A stretch of 64,000 nucleotides of DNA from Rhodospirillales bacterium (GTDB lineage: Bacteria > Pseudomonadota > Alphaproteobacteria > Rhodospirillales > JASLQF01), in NCBI GenBank assembly GCA_030744625.1, contig JASLQF010000041.1:1-64000 (forward strand). The letters are read 5' to 3'. Of the stretch, positions 26,943 through 35,233 are shown in pieces; position 1 is the stretch's first letter, and each line of letters begins with the position of its first letter. The notes beneath the pieces are model-generated. The model made no database searches and was not told the origin of the DNA. It worked only from the letters and a program-made list of their open reading frames with translations. The position numbers and the translations under genes were made by a program.

Positions 26943-28319
26943 ATGAAGGTCATCGTCTGCGGCGCCGGACAGGTCGGGTTCAATATCGCCCGCTATTTGG
27001 CCCTCGAGGGCAACGACGTTACCGTCATCGACCAGCGGCCCGACCTGGTGCGCCGCATCAGCGACGGTCTCGATGTCCAGGGCATCGTCGGACACGCCTC
27101 GCACCCCGACATCCTGGAAAAGGCGGGCGCCGAGGACGCCGACATGATCATCGCCGTCACCCATGCCGACGAAGTCAACATGGTGTCCTGCCAGATTGCC
27201 CATTCCATATTCGACGTGCCCACCAAGATCGCCCGCGTGCGCGACCAGGGCTATCTGCAACCCATCTGGGCCAATCTGTATACCCGGGACCACATGCCCA
27301 TCGACGTCATCATCTCGCCGGAAATCGAGGTGGCGCGCGCCGTGACCCGCCGCCTTCAGGTGCCCGGCGCCTTCGAGATGATTCCCCTCGTCGATGGCAA
27401 GGTGAAGCTCCTGGGCGTGCGCTGCGACGAGGAGTGTCCGATCGTCAACACGCCGCTGCGCCAGCTCACCCAGCTATTCCCCGAACTCGACATGATCATC
27501 GTCGGCATCCTGCGCGACGACCTTCCCATCGTGCCTTCGGCCGACGATCAGATGCTGCCCGGCGACGAGGTCTATTTCGTGGTCGACAGCGACCAGGTGG
27601 CGCGCGCCATGGCCACCTTCGGGCACGACGAACCGGAGGCGCGCCGCCTTCTCATCTTCGGCGGCGGAAACATCGGCCTCTTTCTCGCCCGCGAGATCGA
27701 ACGCAATCACCCCTGGGTCAACGCCAAGGTCATCGAAATGGACCCGGACCGCGCCGAGTTGGCGGCCAGCGAACTGGGCCGCACGGTGGTGCTGCACGGT
27801 GATGTGTTGGATTCCGACATCCTCGAGGAGGCCAACGTCGCCGCCACGGAAACCGTGGTCGCCGTGACCAACGACGACGAGACCAACATCCTCGCCTCGC
27901 TTCTGGCCAAGCGCTACGGCTGCCAACGGGCCGTTACGCTGGTCAACAAGGGCACCTACGAGCCATTGGTGACCAATCTCGGCATCGACGTGGTCGTCAG
28001 CCCGCGCAACATAACGGTGTCGACCATCCTGCAGCACGTGCGGCGGGGGCGTATCCACTCGGTGCATACCCTGCGCGAGGGCTTCGGCGAACTCATCGAG
28101 GCGGAGGCCATGGAAACGTCGCCGCTGGTGGGCTCGCCGATCAAGGACGCCAAGCTGCCCTCCGGCGTCATGCTGGGGGCCATCGTGCGCCAGGGCGAGA
28201 TGGTCGTCCCCCACGGCGATACGGTGGTCCAGGCCAACGACAGGGTGGTGCTGTTCGCCGCCAAGGAATCCATCCGCAAGGTCGAGAAGCTGTTCTCCGT
28301 GCGGCTCGAGTATTTTTAG
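26943..28319 (+). CDS. trkA: Trk system potassium uptake regulatory protein TrkA
   Basis: 458 aa peripheral membrane NAD-binding regulator of Trk/Ktr K+ channels. Two tandem RCK units: the first begins MKVIVCGAGQVGFNIARYLA, the second RRLLIFGGGNIGLFLAREIE. Each is followed by a TrkA-C subdomain (CPIVNTPLRQLTQLFPELD, and SPLVGSPIKDAKLPSGVMLG). The channel subunit (TrkH/TrkG) is not in the window. The position just after ntrYX is conserved in alphaproteobacteria. Confidence 0.95.
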   Translation: MKVIVCGAGQVGFNIARYLALEGNDVTVIDQRPDLVRRISDGLDVQGIVGHASHPDILEKAGAEDADMIIAVTHADEVNMVSCQIAHSIFDVPTKIARVRDQGYLQPIWANLYTRDHMPIDVIISPEIEVARAVTRRLQVPGAFEMIPLVDGKVKLLGVRCDEECPIVNTPLRQLTQLFPELDMIIVGILRDDLPIVPSADDQMLPGDEVYFVVDSDQVARAMATFGHDEPEARRLLIFGGGNIGLFLAREIERNHPWVNAKVIEMDPDRAELAASELGRTVVLHGDVLDSDILEEANVAATETVVAVTNDDETNILASLLAKRYGCQRAVTLVNKGTYEPLVTNLGIDVVVSPRNITVSTILQHVRRGRIHSVHTLREGFGELIEAEAMETSPLVGSPIKDAKLPSGVMLGAIVRQGEMVVPHGDTVVQANDRVVLFAAKESIRKVEKLFSVRLEYF

Positions 28320-28331
28320 AACGGGGGGAGC

Positions 28332-29192
28332 ATGTCTCGCATCGCATACGTCAACGGCCGCTACGTGCCGCACGCGCACGCCGCCGTCCATATCGAGGAC
28401 CGGGGCTATCAGTTCGCCGACGGGGTGTACGAGGTCACCACCATCCACGGCGGTAGGTTCATCGACGCCGACGGGCACCTTGACCGCCTGGAGCGCTCGC
28501 TGGCCGCGTTGCGCATGGCGCCCCCCATGTCGCGGCGCGCCCTCAAGGCGGTGATGCGCCAGATGATGCGCCGCAACCGGATCGTGAACGGGCTCGTCTA
28601 CCTGCAAGTGACGCGCGGCGTCGCCCGCAGGGACCACCCTTTTCCCGAGGTCTCGACCAGCTCTCTCGTGCTCACGGCCCGTCATACGCCGCCCTTCGAC
28701 GCCGCGGCGGCGGGCGGGGTCGACGTGATCACCCTGCCGGACACCCGCTGGAAGCACTGTGACATAAAATCCGTGGCGCTTCTCGCCAACGTGCTTGGCA
28801 AACAGGAGGCACGCGACGCCGGCGCCTACGAGGCGTGGTTGGTGGACGACGCGGGCTACGTCACCGAGGGCACCTCGTCGAACGCCTGGATCGTCACCGG
28901 CGCCGGAGAGTTGCTGACGCGTCACGCCGATTCGGCGATCCTCAACGGCATCACCCGTCAGGCGTTGTTGGGACTGGCCGCTGACGAAGGTATCGAGTTC
29001 GCCGAACGCGCCTTCACGGTGGCCGAGGCGCACGCCGCCAGAGAGGCGTTCCTGACCAGTTCCACGTCGTTCGTAAAACCCGTGGCGCGCATCGACGGCC
29101 ATGCCCTCGGCAACGGCCAGCGGGGACCTCTGACCAGTAGAATCGCCGCCTACTACGCGGAACACCTGGACGCCCCGGGAAGCGCCGCGTGA
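28332..29192 (+). CDS. dat: D-amino-acid aminotransferase (PLP fold type IV)
   Basis: 286 aa. Fold-IV signatures are clear: AYVNGRYVPHAHAAVHIEDRG at the start, FADGVYEVTTIHGGRF, HLDRLERSLAALRM, and the Schiff-base Lys146 in WKHCDIKSVALLANVLGK. VTEGTSSNAWIV and LNGITRQALL bind the cofactor phosphate. The RGVARRDH segment matches D-amino-acid transaminases better than branched-chain ones. Likely supplies D-Ala/D-Glu for peptidoglycan or uses D-amino acids. The HAD gene overlaps its stop (GTGA). Confidence 0.88.
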   Translation: MSRIAYVNGRYVPHAHAAVHIEDRGYQFADGVYEVTTIHGGRFIDADGHLDRLERSLAALRMAPPMSRRALKAVMRQMMRRNRIVNGLVYLQVTRGVARRDHPFPEVSTSSLVLTARHTPPFDAAAAGGVDVITLPDTRWKHCDIKSVALLANVLGKQEARDAGAYEAWLVDDAGYVTEGTSSNAWIVTGAGELLTRHADSAILNGITRQALLGLAADEGIEFAERAFTVAEAHAAREAFLTSSTSFVKPVARIDGHALGNGQRGPLTSRIAAYYAEHLDAPGSAA

Positions 29193-29872
29193 GCGAGGTG
29201 GCGGGCCGTTCGGACGGCGCTGGCGCGGTCCAGCCGAGAGCCGTCCTTTTCGACTGGGACAACACGCTGGTCGACACATGGCCGACCATCCACGAGGCGA
29301 TAAACGCCACGCTCACCGCCTTCGGCTTTGATGCCTGGACCTACGAGGAGACGCGCCAGCGGGCGCGACGCTCCCTGCGCGACAGTTTTCCGCCCATTTT
29401 CGGAGAGCGCTGGAAAGAGGCCCGCAAGCTGTTCTACGACCGCTTCGCGGCCATCCACCTGGAGGGCCTGCGGCCCCACCCCGGCGCCCAGGAAATGCTC
29501 GGCCAGTTCAAGGACGCCGGCCTCTATCTCGGGATCGTCAGCAACAAGAACGGCGCCTATTTGCGCGCCGAGGTGGCGCACCTCGCCTGGGACGGATATT
29601 TCGAGCGCGTCGTCGGCGCCCTCGATGCGGACCAGGACAAGCCGGACCCGGCACCCGTGGAGATGGCGCTGGCCGGGAGCGGCATCCAATGCGGCGCCGA
29701 GGTGTGGTTCGCCGGCGACACGGAAGTCGACCTGGAATGCGCCCACAACGCCGGCTGCGTGCCCGTCCTGGTGCGCGCGGAAGCGCCGAAACCCCGGGAA
29801 TTCGGCCCCTTTGAACCGGTTTGGCACGTCGAGGACTGCCTGGCACTTTGCAAGCTCATTGGGAGGTTGTAA
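29189..29872 (+). CDS. HAD-family hydrolase (phosphoglycolate-phosphatase-like)
   Basis: 227 aa. Motif I is FDWDNTLVDTW with nucleophile Asp, motif II is IVSNKNGAYLRAEV, motif III Lys lies in DQDKPDPAP, and motif IV is WFAGDTEVDLECAHNAG. A helical cap between motifs I and II (about 45-95) places it in the Gph-like subfamily. Metabolite specificity cannot be read. GTG 29189 overlaps the dat stop. This dat-HAD pair before hfq is a conserved arrangement in Rhodospirillales-type genomes. Confidence 0.85.
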   Translation: MSEVAGRSDGAGAVQPRAVLFDWDNTLVDTWPTIHEAINATLTAFGFDAWTYEETRQRARRSLRDSFPPIFGERWKEARKLFYDRFAAIHLEGLRPHPGAQEMLGQFKDAGLYLGIVSNKNGAYLRAEVAHLAWDGYFERVVGALDADQDKPDPAPVEMALAGSGIQCGAEVWFAGDTEVDLECAHNAGCVPVLVRAEAPKPREFGPFEPVWHVEDCLALCKLIGRL

Positions 29873-29974
29873 GCTGTCCCGGACCGGCGTCCAACAGGGA
29901 GCCCGAAACTAACGGGAAATAGCGCCGTCGGTCCGCTAGGGAACGCCTTAACTAAAAAAAGAAGGATGATGGCC

Positions 29975-30250
29975 ATGTCCCCCGAAAAAACGCAAAACGT
30001 TCAGGATGTGTTTCTCAACCACATCCGCAAGAACAAAACACCGATCACGATATTCCTGGTCAACGGAGTCAAGCTGCAGGGAATCGCCACGTCGTTCGAC
30101 AACTTTTCGGTGCTGTTGCGCCGCGACGGGCACACCCAACTCGTGTACAAGCACGCCATCTCGACGGTGATGCCCTCGGTGCCCATCCAGCTGTTCGAGC
30201 CTGACAAGGAAGCGGCCGCGGAAAGCGTCGTAGAAGAAGTAGCCGAATGA
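29975..30250 (+). CDS. hfq: RNA chaperone Hfq
   Basis: 91 aa Sm-like RNA chaperone. Sm1 and Sm2 are intact: [40 protein letters not shown] and [13 protein letters not shown] (the YKHA Sm2 motif). I chose ATG 29975 ([10 protein letters not shown]) because AGAAGG then sits 9 bp upstream; two earlier in-frame ATGs at 29966 and 29969 abut the Shine-Dalgarno. A short acidic tail follows the core. hflX begins 1 bp after the stop. Confidence 0.96.
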   Translation: MSPEKTQNVQDVFLNHIRKNKTPITIFLVNGVKLQGIATSFDNFSVLLRRDGHTQLVYKHAISTVMPSVPIQLFEPDKEAAAESVVEEVAE

Positions 30251-30251
30251 A

Positions 30252-31625
30252 TTGAGCCGCAATCCTGGGACGCGGGCCACATCGCCCGCCAAGAATAACG
30301 GCACCGAACGCTGCATCGTCGTCCACCCGGTCGTCAAGAAGGGGCCGAGGGGGCAGCGCGCCGCGGACGACCGTCTGCTCGAAGCGGTGGGACTCGCCGA
30401 AGCCATCAACCTCCATGTCGTGCACGCCGCCGTGCTCAACGTTCCCCGGCCACGTCCCGCCACGTTGCTGGGCCGGGGCGCCGTGGACAGTCTCGGCGCG
30501 CTGATCGCCAGCGGGGAGAATGCCAGCGGGGAGAATGACGGCGACGCCGGCGGCCCTCGTGTCGGGCTGGCGGTGATCGACGCGCCGTTGACGCCGGTGC
30601 AGCAGCGCAACCTGGAACGCGCCTGGCAGTGCAAGGTAATCGACCGCACCGGCCTCATCCTGGACATCTTCGGCGCCCGCGCCAGCACGCGTGAGGGAAA
30701 ACTGCAAGTGGAGTTGGCGGCGCTGACCTACCAGCGCTCGCGCCTGGTGCGTACCTGGACCCACCTGGAGCGCCAGCGCGGCGGCTTCGGGTTCCTGGGC
30801 GGTCCCGGGGAAACCCAGATCGAATCCGACCGCCGCCTCATCGGCAAACGAATCACCCGCCTCAAGCGCGACCTGGGCAACGTCAAGCGCACGCGGCAAT
30901 TGCACCGCGCGGCGCGGCGCCGCGTGCCCTATCCGGTGATCGCCCTGGTGGGCTACACCAATTCCGGCAAGTCGACCCTGTTCAACGCACTGACCCGGGC
31001 CGGGACACGGGCCGAGGACAAGCTGTTCGCCACCCTCGATCCGACCATGCGCGGCCTCGACCTGCCGTCGGGACGCACCGCCATCCTGTCCGACACGGTG
31101 GGTTTCATCTCTGCTCTGCCGCACGAGTTGGTGGCCGCCTTCCAGGCGACCCTGGAGGAGGTGTGCGAGGCCGACATCATCGTCCACGTGCGCGATGCCG
31201 CGCACCCCGACAGCACCGCCCAGAAGGAGGACGTGCAGGGAGTATTGCGCACCCTCGGCCTCGAGGAGGCCACCGAGGGCGGCATCGTCGAGGCTCTCAA
31301 CAAGATCGACCTGCTGACGCCGGAAGAGCGGCACATCCTTGCCAATCGGACGCCGCGCGGCAACGTGGCGGCGGTGCTCATTTCGGCATTGACGGGGGAG
31401 GGGTGTTCACGCCTCATCGAGGTGCTGGACCGGCGCACGGCGGACAACTGGCCGCTCCTCGACGTCTCCATCGGCCTCGAGGACGGCGCCGGGCTGGCTT
31501 GGCTCTACGACCACGGCGAGGTGGTCGAACGCCGCGACGGCGACGACGCCATCCACCTCAAGGTGCGCATGAACCCGGCCAACGCCGAGCGCCTGGCGCG
31601 GCGTCTCGGGCAACAGGTGCATTGA
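30252..31625 (+). CDS. hflX: GTPase HflX
   Basis: 457 aa ribosome-binding GTPase. The N-domain ends with LQVELAALTYQRSRLVRTW and GGFGFLGGPGETQIESDRR. The G domain has P-loop GYTNSGKSTLFNAL, switch II DTVGFISALPHELV and NKIDLL. The start is TTG 30252, with no closer ATG that keeps the HPVVKK strand. A 15-bp direct tandem repeat at 30507-30536 encodes ASGEN twice in the N-domain. Following hfq directly is the standard proteobacterial order. Confidence 0.93.
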   Translation: MSRNPGTRATSPAKNNGTERCIVVHPVVKKGPRGQRAADDRLLEAVGLAEAINLHVVHAAVLNVPRPRPATLLGRGAVDSLGALIASGENASGENDGDAGGPRVGLAVIDAPLTPVQQRNLERAWQCKVIDRTGLILDIFGARASTREGKLQVELAALTYQRSRLVRTWTHLERQRGGFGFLGGPGETQIESDRRLIGKRITRLKRDLGNVKRTRQLHRAARRRVPYPVIALVGYTNSGKSTLFNALTRAGTRAEDKLFATLDPTMRGLDLPSGRTAILSDTVGFISALPHELVAAFQATLEEVCEADIIVHVRDAAHPDSTAQKEDVQGVLRTLGLEEATEGGIVEALNKIDLLTPEERHILANRTPRGNVAAVLISALTGEGCSRLIEVLDRRTADNWPLLDVSIGLEDGAGLAWLYDHGEVVERRDGDDAIHLKVRMNPANAERLARRLGQQVH

Positions 31626-31668
31626 TAGAATGGCGGTTGCCGCAGTGGCGGTGGATAAGGATTAAGCC

Positions 31669-31697
31669 TTGCCCGTCGAACGGTCTACTAGTAGAAA
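31669..31697 (+). promoter_or_regulatory. Candidate promoter for the small gene at 31738
   Basis: TTGCCC at 31669-31674, a 17-bp spacer and TAGAAA at 31692-31697 form a plausible sigma-70-type promoter. The first palindrome (31684-31695) overlaps the -10 box, so a bound repressor would block it. Inferred by eye; no other evidence. Confidence 0.35.
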
Positions 31698-31724
31698 TTT
31701 CCGTGAACTGCTCTACTAGTAGAG
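31684..31724. promoter_or_regulatory. Twin perfect palindromes, probable operator
   Basis: Two copies of CTACTAGTAG inside longer perfect palindromes: 31684-31695 (TCTACTAGTAGA) and 31711-31724 (CTCTACTAGTAGAG). Centres are 28 bp apart, just under three helical turns. They lie 14 bp upstream of the next start codon and overlap the candidate promoter. Spaced identical palindromes of this size suit a small dimeric repressor. Confidence 0.6.
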
Positions 31725-31737
31725 AAAGGAGGGCCCC

Positions 31738-32007
31738 ATGGCCACCGCCGAGGCGCAGAAGAAGTGGCGCGACAAGCACCGCTTCGTCAAACGCCAGCTC
31801 AACGTGATGACCGGCAAGCGCGTGCATCAGTATCTCGGCGAGATCGCCGGCCAATTCGACCTGCGCGGCAAGGGCGAAGCCGTCACCTTCGCCGCTTTCG
31901 TCACCAAGGCGCTGGCCCAGCACGCCGAGTTCGACCGCCACGCGGCGCGCATGCTCGAGGACTTCGCCGACATCTACCACCGCGACCGGGACATCTACGC
32001 CCTATGA
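31738..32007 (+). CDS. Small ribbon-helix-helix-like putative regulator
   Basis: 89 aa, family not recognised with certainty. The central region reads as strand-helix-helix: VKRQLNVMTGKRV, then HQYLGEIAGQFDL, then VTFAAFVTKALAQHAEF, the order and size of a ribbon-helix-helix DNA-binding fold. A basic N-terminus (KKWRDKHRF) precedes it, and an acidic helix follows (RMLEDFADIYHRDRD). AAAGGAGG sits 5 bp before ATG 31738, so translation should be strong. The twin palindromes just upstream suggest it represses itself. The stop overlaps the phosphatase start (ATGA), so both are one transcript. Confidence 0.65.
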   Translation: MATAEAQKKWRDKHRFVKRQLNVMTGKRVHQYLGEIAGQFDLRGKGEAVTFAAFVTKALAQHAEFDRHAARMLEDFADIYHRDRDIYAL

Positions 32008-32822
32008 AGACCCCGCCAGCGCTGCCCCTCATCGAGGCCGTCGACGCCATCATCCGCGGCGTCGCGGCGGACGAGATCATGCCGCGTTTCCGCGCGCTGG
32101 CGGACCACGAAATCACCGAAAAGAACCCGGGCGACATCGTCACCTCCGCCGACTTCGAAGCGGAGGCACGCCTCACGGAAGCGCTTGGCCTGCTGGTGCC
32201 GGGCAGCGCCGTGGTCGGCGAGGAGGCGGCGGAGGACGACCCCGGCATCCTGCGGGCGCTCGGCGGGGAGGCGCCGGTGTGGCTCGTCGATCCCCTCGAT
32301 GGCACCCGCAACTTCGCCGAGGGCCGCAAGTGCTTCGCCGTCATCGTCGCCTACTGCCGGGGCGGCGAGACCCTCGCCGGGTGGATTCACGATCCCATCG
32401 CCGACGTTACCATCTGGGCGGCGGCCGGGGAGGGGGCGTGGATGGCGGGAGAGCGCCTCGCCGCCGCCCGTCCGGTGCCCATCGCCGGCATGCGCGGCTC
32501 GCTCGGGCGCAAGTTCCGCAAGCGCTTTGAGAAGAGCCGCACCGGTGACGTGCCCGCCTCCATGACCAGGGTCGGGTGCGTCGGCCGCGAGTACATGGAC
32601 CTGGCCCGCGGCCGATTGCATTTCGCCCAGTACGCCCAGCGCCTCAAACCCTGGGACCACGCCGCCGGCGTGCTCCTGCACCGCGAGGCCGGCGGCTTCA
32701 ACGGGCTCACCGAGGGGCGCGGCCCCTACCATCCGGCACCGCGCATCCAATACGCGAGCCTTCTGCTTGCCCCCGACAAATCGGCCTGGGACAGCCTTCA
32801 CGCCGTCCTCGCCGGCGGTTAA
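32004..32822 (+). CDS. Inositol monophosphatase family protein
   Basis: 272 aa. Metal-dependent phosphatase of the IMPase/FBPase/CysQ superfamily: GDIVTSADFEAEARLTEAL, GEEAAEDD with the metal Glu pair, WLVDPLDGTRNFAEG (the DPxDGT signature), and WDHAAGVLLHREAGG near the end. Candidate substrates are inositol-1-phosphate, histidinol phosphate or PAP; no neighbour decides. Translationally coupled to the small RHH-like gene. Confidence 0.87.
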   Translation: MKTPPALPLIEAVDAIIRGVAADEIMPRFRALADHEITEKNPGDIVTSADFEAEARLTEALGLLVPGSAVVGEEAAEDDPGILRALGGEAPVWLVDPLDGTRNFAEGRKCFAVIVAYCRGGETLAGWIHDPIADVTIWAAAGEGAWMAGERLAAARPVPIAGMRGSLGRKFRKRFEKSRTGDVPASMTRVGCVGREYMDLARGRLHFAQYAQRLKPWDHAAGVLLHREAGGFNGLTEGRGPYHPAPRIQYASLLLAPDKSAWDSLHAVLAGG

Positions 32823-32860
32823 TATGCCCAACCGAAACGACCACTGAGGAGGACCCATAA

Positions 32861-33733
32861 ATGGCCACCAAGGCAGCCTTCATAGGCCTCGGCGTCATGG
32901 GATATCCCATGGCCGGACATCTCAAAAAGGCCGGACACGACGTCACCGTCTACAACCGCACCGCGGCCAAGGCTGAAGCCTGGGTCAAGGAATACGGCGG
33001 CGCTTCCGCCACGACGCCGGCGGCGGCGGCGGCGGGCGCCGATATCGTCTGCGCCTGCGTCGGCAACGACGACGACCTGCGCAGCGTCGTCTACGGCGAC
33101 GACGGGGCCTTCGCGGGGATGGAAAAGGGCACCGTCTTTGTCGACCACACCACGGCCTCGGCCATCGTCGCCCGCGAACTCGACGCCGCCGCCGGGGACG
33201 CCGGCTTCGGCTTCCTCGACGGGCCGGTCTCGGGCGGCCAGGCGGGCGCCGAGAACGGCGTGCTGACCATCATGGTGGGCGGCGAGGAGAAGGACTTCGC
33301 CAAGGCCGAGCCGGTGATTTCGGCCTACGGCCGGGCGGTGACCCTGATGGGCCCCGCCGGGTCCGGCCAATTGACCAAGATGGTCAACCAGATCTGCATC
33401 GCCGGGCTGGTCCAGGGTCTGTCGGAGGGCCTCAACTTCGCCGTCAAGGCGGGGCTCGACGCCAAGCTGGTGGTCGACGTCATCTCCAAGGGTGCCGCCC
33501 AGTCCTGGCAGATGGAAAACCGCGGCGAGACCATGATCGACGACAAGTTCGAACATGGCTTCGCCGTCAATTGGATGCGCAAGGACCTCGGCATCTGTCT
33601 CGAGGAATCGCGCAAGAACGGGGCGCGCCTGCCCATGGCCGCCGTGGTCGATCAGTTCTATGCGCAGATCCAGGATCGCGGTGGCGGGCGCTGGGACACC
33701 TCGAGCCTGATGCGCCTGCTGACCACGCCGTAG
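32861..33733 (+). CDS. NAD(P)-dependent beta-hydroxyacid dehydrogenase (3-hydroxyisobutyrate dehydrogenase-like)
   Basis: 290 aa. N-terminal Rossmann signature GLGVMGYPMAGHLKKAGHD. Substrate-binding signature GPVSGGQAGAENGVLTIMVG near residues 122-141. A catalytic Lys (GQLTKMVNQ) is followed by the family's C-terminal helical domain (NWMRKDLGICLEESRK). It belongs with 3-hydroxyisobutyrate, tartronate-semialdehyde or glyoxylate/succinic-semialdehyde reductases; specificity is not readable. GAGGA precedes ATG 32861. The following FAD monooxygenase gene is broken. Confidence 0.87.
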   Translation: MATKAAFIGLGVMGYPMAGHLKKAGHDVTVYNRTAAKAEAWVKEYGGASATTPAAAAAGADIVCACVGNDDDLRSVVYGDDGAFAGMEKGTVFVDHTTASAIVARELDAAAGDAGFGFLDGPVSGGQAGAENGVLTIMVGGEEKDFAKAEPVISAYGRAVTLMGPAGSGQLTKMVNQICIAGLVQGLSEGLNFAVKAGLDAKLVVDVISKGAAQSWQMENRGETMIDDKFEHGFAVNWMRKDLGICLEESRKNGARLPMAAVVDQFYAQIQDRGGGRWDTSSLMRLLTTP

Positions 33734-33752
33734 CGGGCGGCGGGGGTGGAGG

Positions 33753-34478
33753 ATGCCGGAGTACGCTGACGCGCCACCCCCCGTCCTCATCGTCGGCGGC
33801 GGTATCGGCGGTCTGGCCGCCGCCTTGGCGTTTTCTCGCAAGGGCATCGCGTCGCTGGTGCTCGAACAAAGCGCCGAGTTTGGGGAGATCGGGGCCGGCA
33901 TTCAGCTCGGCCCCAACGTTTTCCGCATGTTCGAGCGTCTCGGCATCACCGAGCAGGCAAGTGCCACCGCCGTCTTCGTCAAGCACCTCATCATGATGGA
34001 CAGCCTGAGCGGCGACGAGGTCACGCGGGTGCCGCTCGACGACGCCTTCCGCGAACGCTTCCAATACCCCTACGCGGTGATCCACCGGGCCGATCTCCAC
34101 GGCGCCCTTTTCGCGGCGTGCCAAGAGTCCGACCTGATCCGCCTGGAGACCTCGCGATCGGTCAGCGGTTTCGAGGAAACCGGCGATGGCATTTCGGTGA
34201 GGACCGAGGACGGCGCCACCTTCGCCGGCGGCGCGCTGATCGGCGCCGACGGATTGTGGTCCACGGTGCGCTCCCGGATGTTCGACGAGGGCCCACCCAT
34301 AACGTCGGGGCACATCGCCTATCGCGCCGTTTTGCCGATCGACGAGGTTCCCGAGGACATGCGCTGGGACGCCGCGACGCTGTGGGCGGGGCCGCGGACG
34401 CATCTCGTCCATTACCCGCTGCGCAACTGGAAACTTTTCAATTTGGTCGCCGTGTTTCACAGCGACAAGAACGTCGAG
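33753..34478 (+). pseudogene. FAD-dependent aromatic monooxygenase (3-hydroxybenzoate 6-hydroxylase/salicylate hydroxylase-like), 3' truncated
   Basis: About 241 aa of a normally ~400-aa enzyme. The FAD dinucleotide motif VLIVGGGIGGLAAALAFSRKG, the GAGIQLGPN loop, VIHRADLHGALF and the GADGLWSTVR motif are intact. Reading stays normal through LFNLVAVFHSDKNVE, where family members continue with the second FAD motif (GDAAHP). Instead, from about 34478 the frame enters the 3' end of an unrelated minus-strand gene and yields Ser/Arg-rich nonsense to 34778. The GDAAHP region is absent from the window. An inactive remnant left by a deletion or inversion; an assembly join is the alternative. Confidence 0.75.
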
Positions 34479-35104
34479 AAACCGGGAGTCGTGAACGCAG
34501 CCGCGTTGTCCTCGGACCACAAATTCCTGACATCGTCGTCTTCCATGATCCTCTTGCGGAAGGCGTCCGGGTCGCGAAAGACTCGAGGGTATTGTTCAGC
34601 GGCCGTCTTCAGTTCGAATGTTCCCCGTTCGGCCCAATACATGGGCAGATCGACGGGGTGGACGTTCCATATATCCTCGGCGTCCAGCATGGCGATTTTG
34701 AACTTCGATCCCCGTTCGATTTCGTCGCCGAGGACGGACGCCGCGGTGCCATCGTCGGAATCCCATATCAGCCCGTAGTTTCGCCGCAGCCGCCATTGGT
34801 GAACCTCGTAGCGCGACTTGGGCATTACATAGAGTCCGTCCGCGATCCCCGCGCCGTAACTACAAAAGATGTCGCCGGCGCTGGTGTAGCAGAAGGACAC
34901 GTTGGCGTAGGGTTTGCCATCGTAGATGGAAAGGTGTCGGGAGTCCGACATCGCCCAAAAGTGCCGGTCCTTGATGACCACATGAGGCAGGTCGTACGTC
35001 TCGCTGTGCCGGGGATCGTTACTGGGGATGGCGGGATCGGGAACCATGAACGTCCTCAGGGAATGGCCGTCGAGGACCTTACGGATTATTTCCTCATTCT
35101 CCAT
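34457..35104 (-). CDS. Hypothetical protein, orphan, possibly 3' altered
   Basis: 215 aa, not recognised. ATG 35104 has GGGAGGG 7 bp upstream. The protein is soluble, rich in Asp/Tyr/Trp (VIKDRHFWAMSDSRHLSIYD, then YEVHQWRLRRNYGLIWDSDD), with no signal or membrane segment. GC is visibly lower than in neighbours, which suggests acquisition. The last residues (GFSTFLSL) are read from the antisense of the truncated monooxygenase gene, so the native C-terminus may be lost at the junction near 34478. It lies downstream of the broken VOC gene on the same strand, with a 129-bp gap. Confidence 0.55.
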   Translation of the reverse strand: MENEEIIRKVLDGHSLRTFMVPDPAIPSNDPRHSETYDLPHVVIKDRHFWAMSDSRHLSIYDGKPYANVSFCYTSAGDIFCSYGAGIADGLYVMPKSRYEVHQWRLRRNYGLIWDSDDGTAASVLGDEIERGSKFKIAMLDAEDIWNVHPVDLPMYWAERGTFELKTAAEQYPRVFRDPDAFRKRIMEDDDVRNLWSEDNAAAFTTPGFSTFLSL

Positions 35105-35233
35105 CACGCGACCCTCCCCGGAAGACACATCGCCGATCCACCTGGACCTCGAATACACTGAACCTAGGGCAAAACGGGAGTCTCATTGGGGTGTTCGAGC
35201 TAGAATTCCAGCGTGTCCCGAAGGATTTGCTGT

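Noticed and set aside
27474-29279. 601-residue minus-strand frame opposite trkA and dat
   Set aside because: No motifs; both plus-strand genes are intact and in their expected order.
32819-33901. 360-residue minus-strand frame opposite the hydroxyacid dehydrogenase
   Set aside because: Antisense of a clear Rossmann-fold enzyme with intact signatures.
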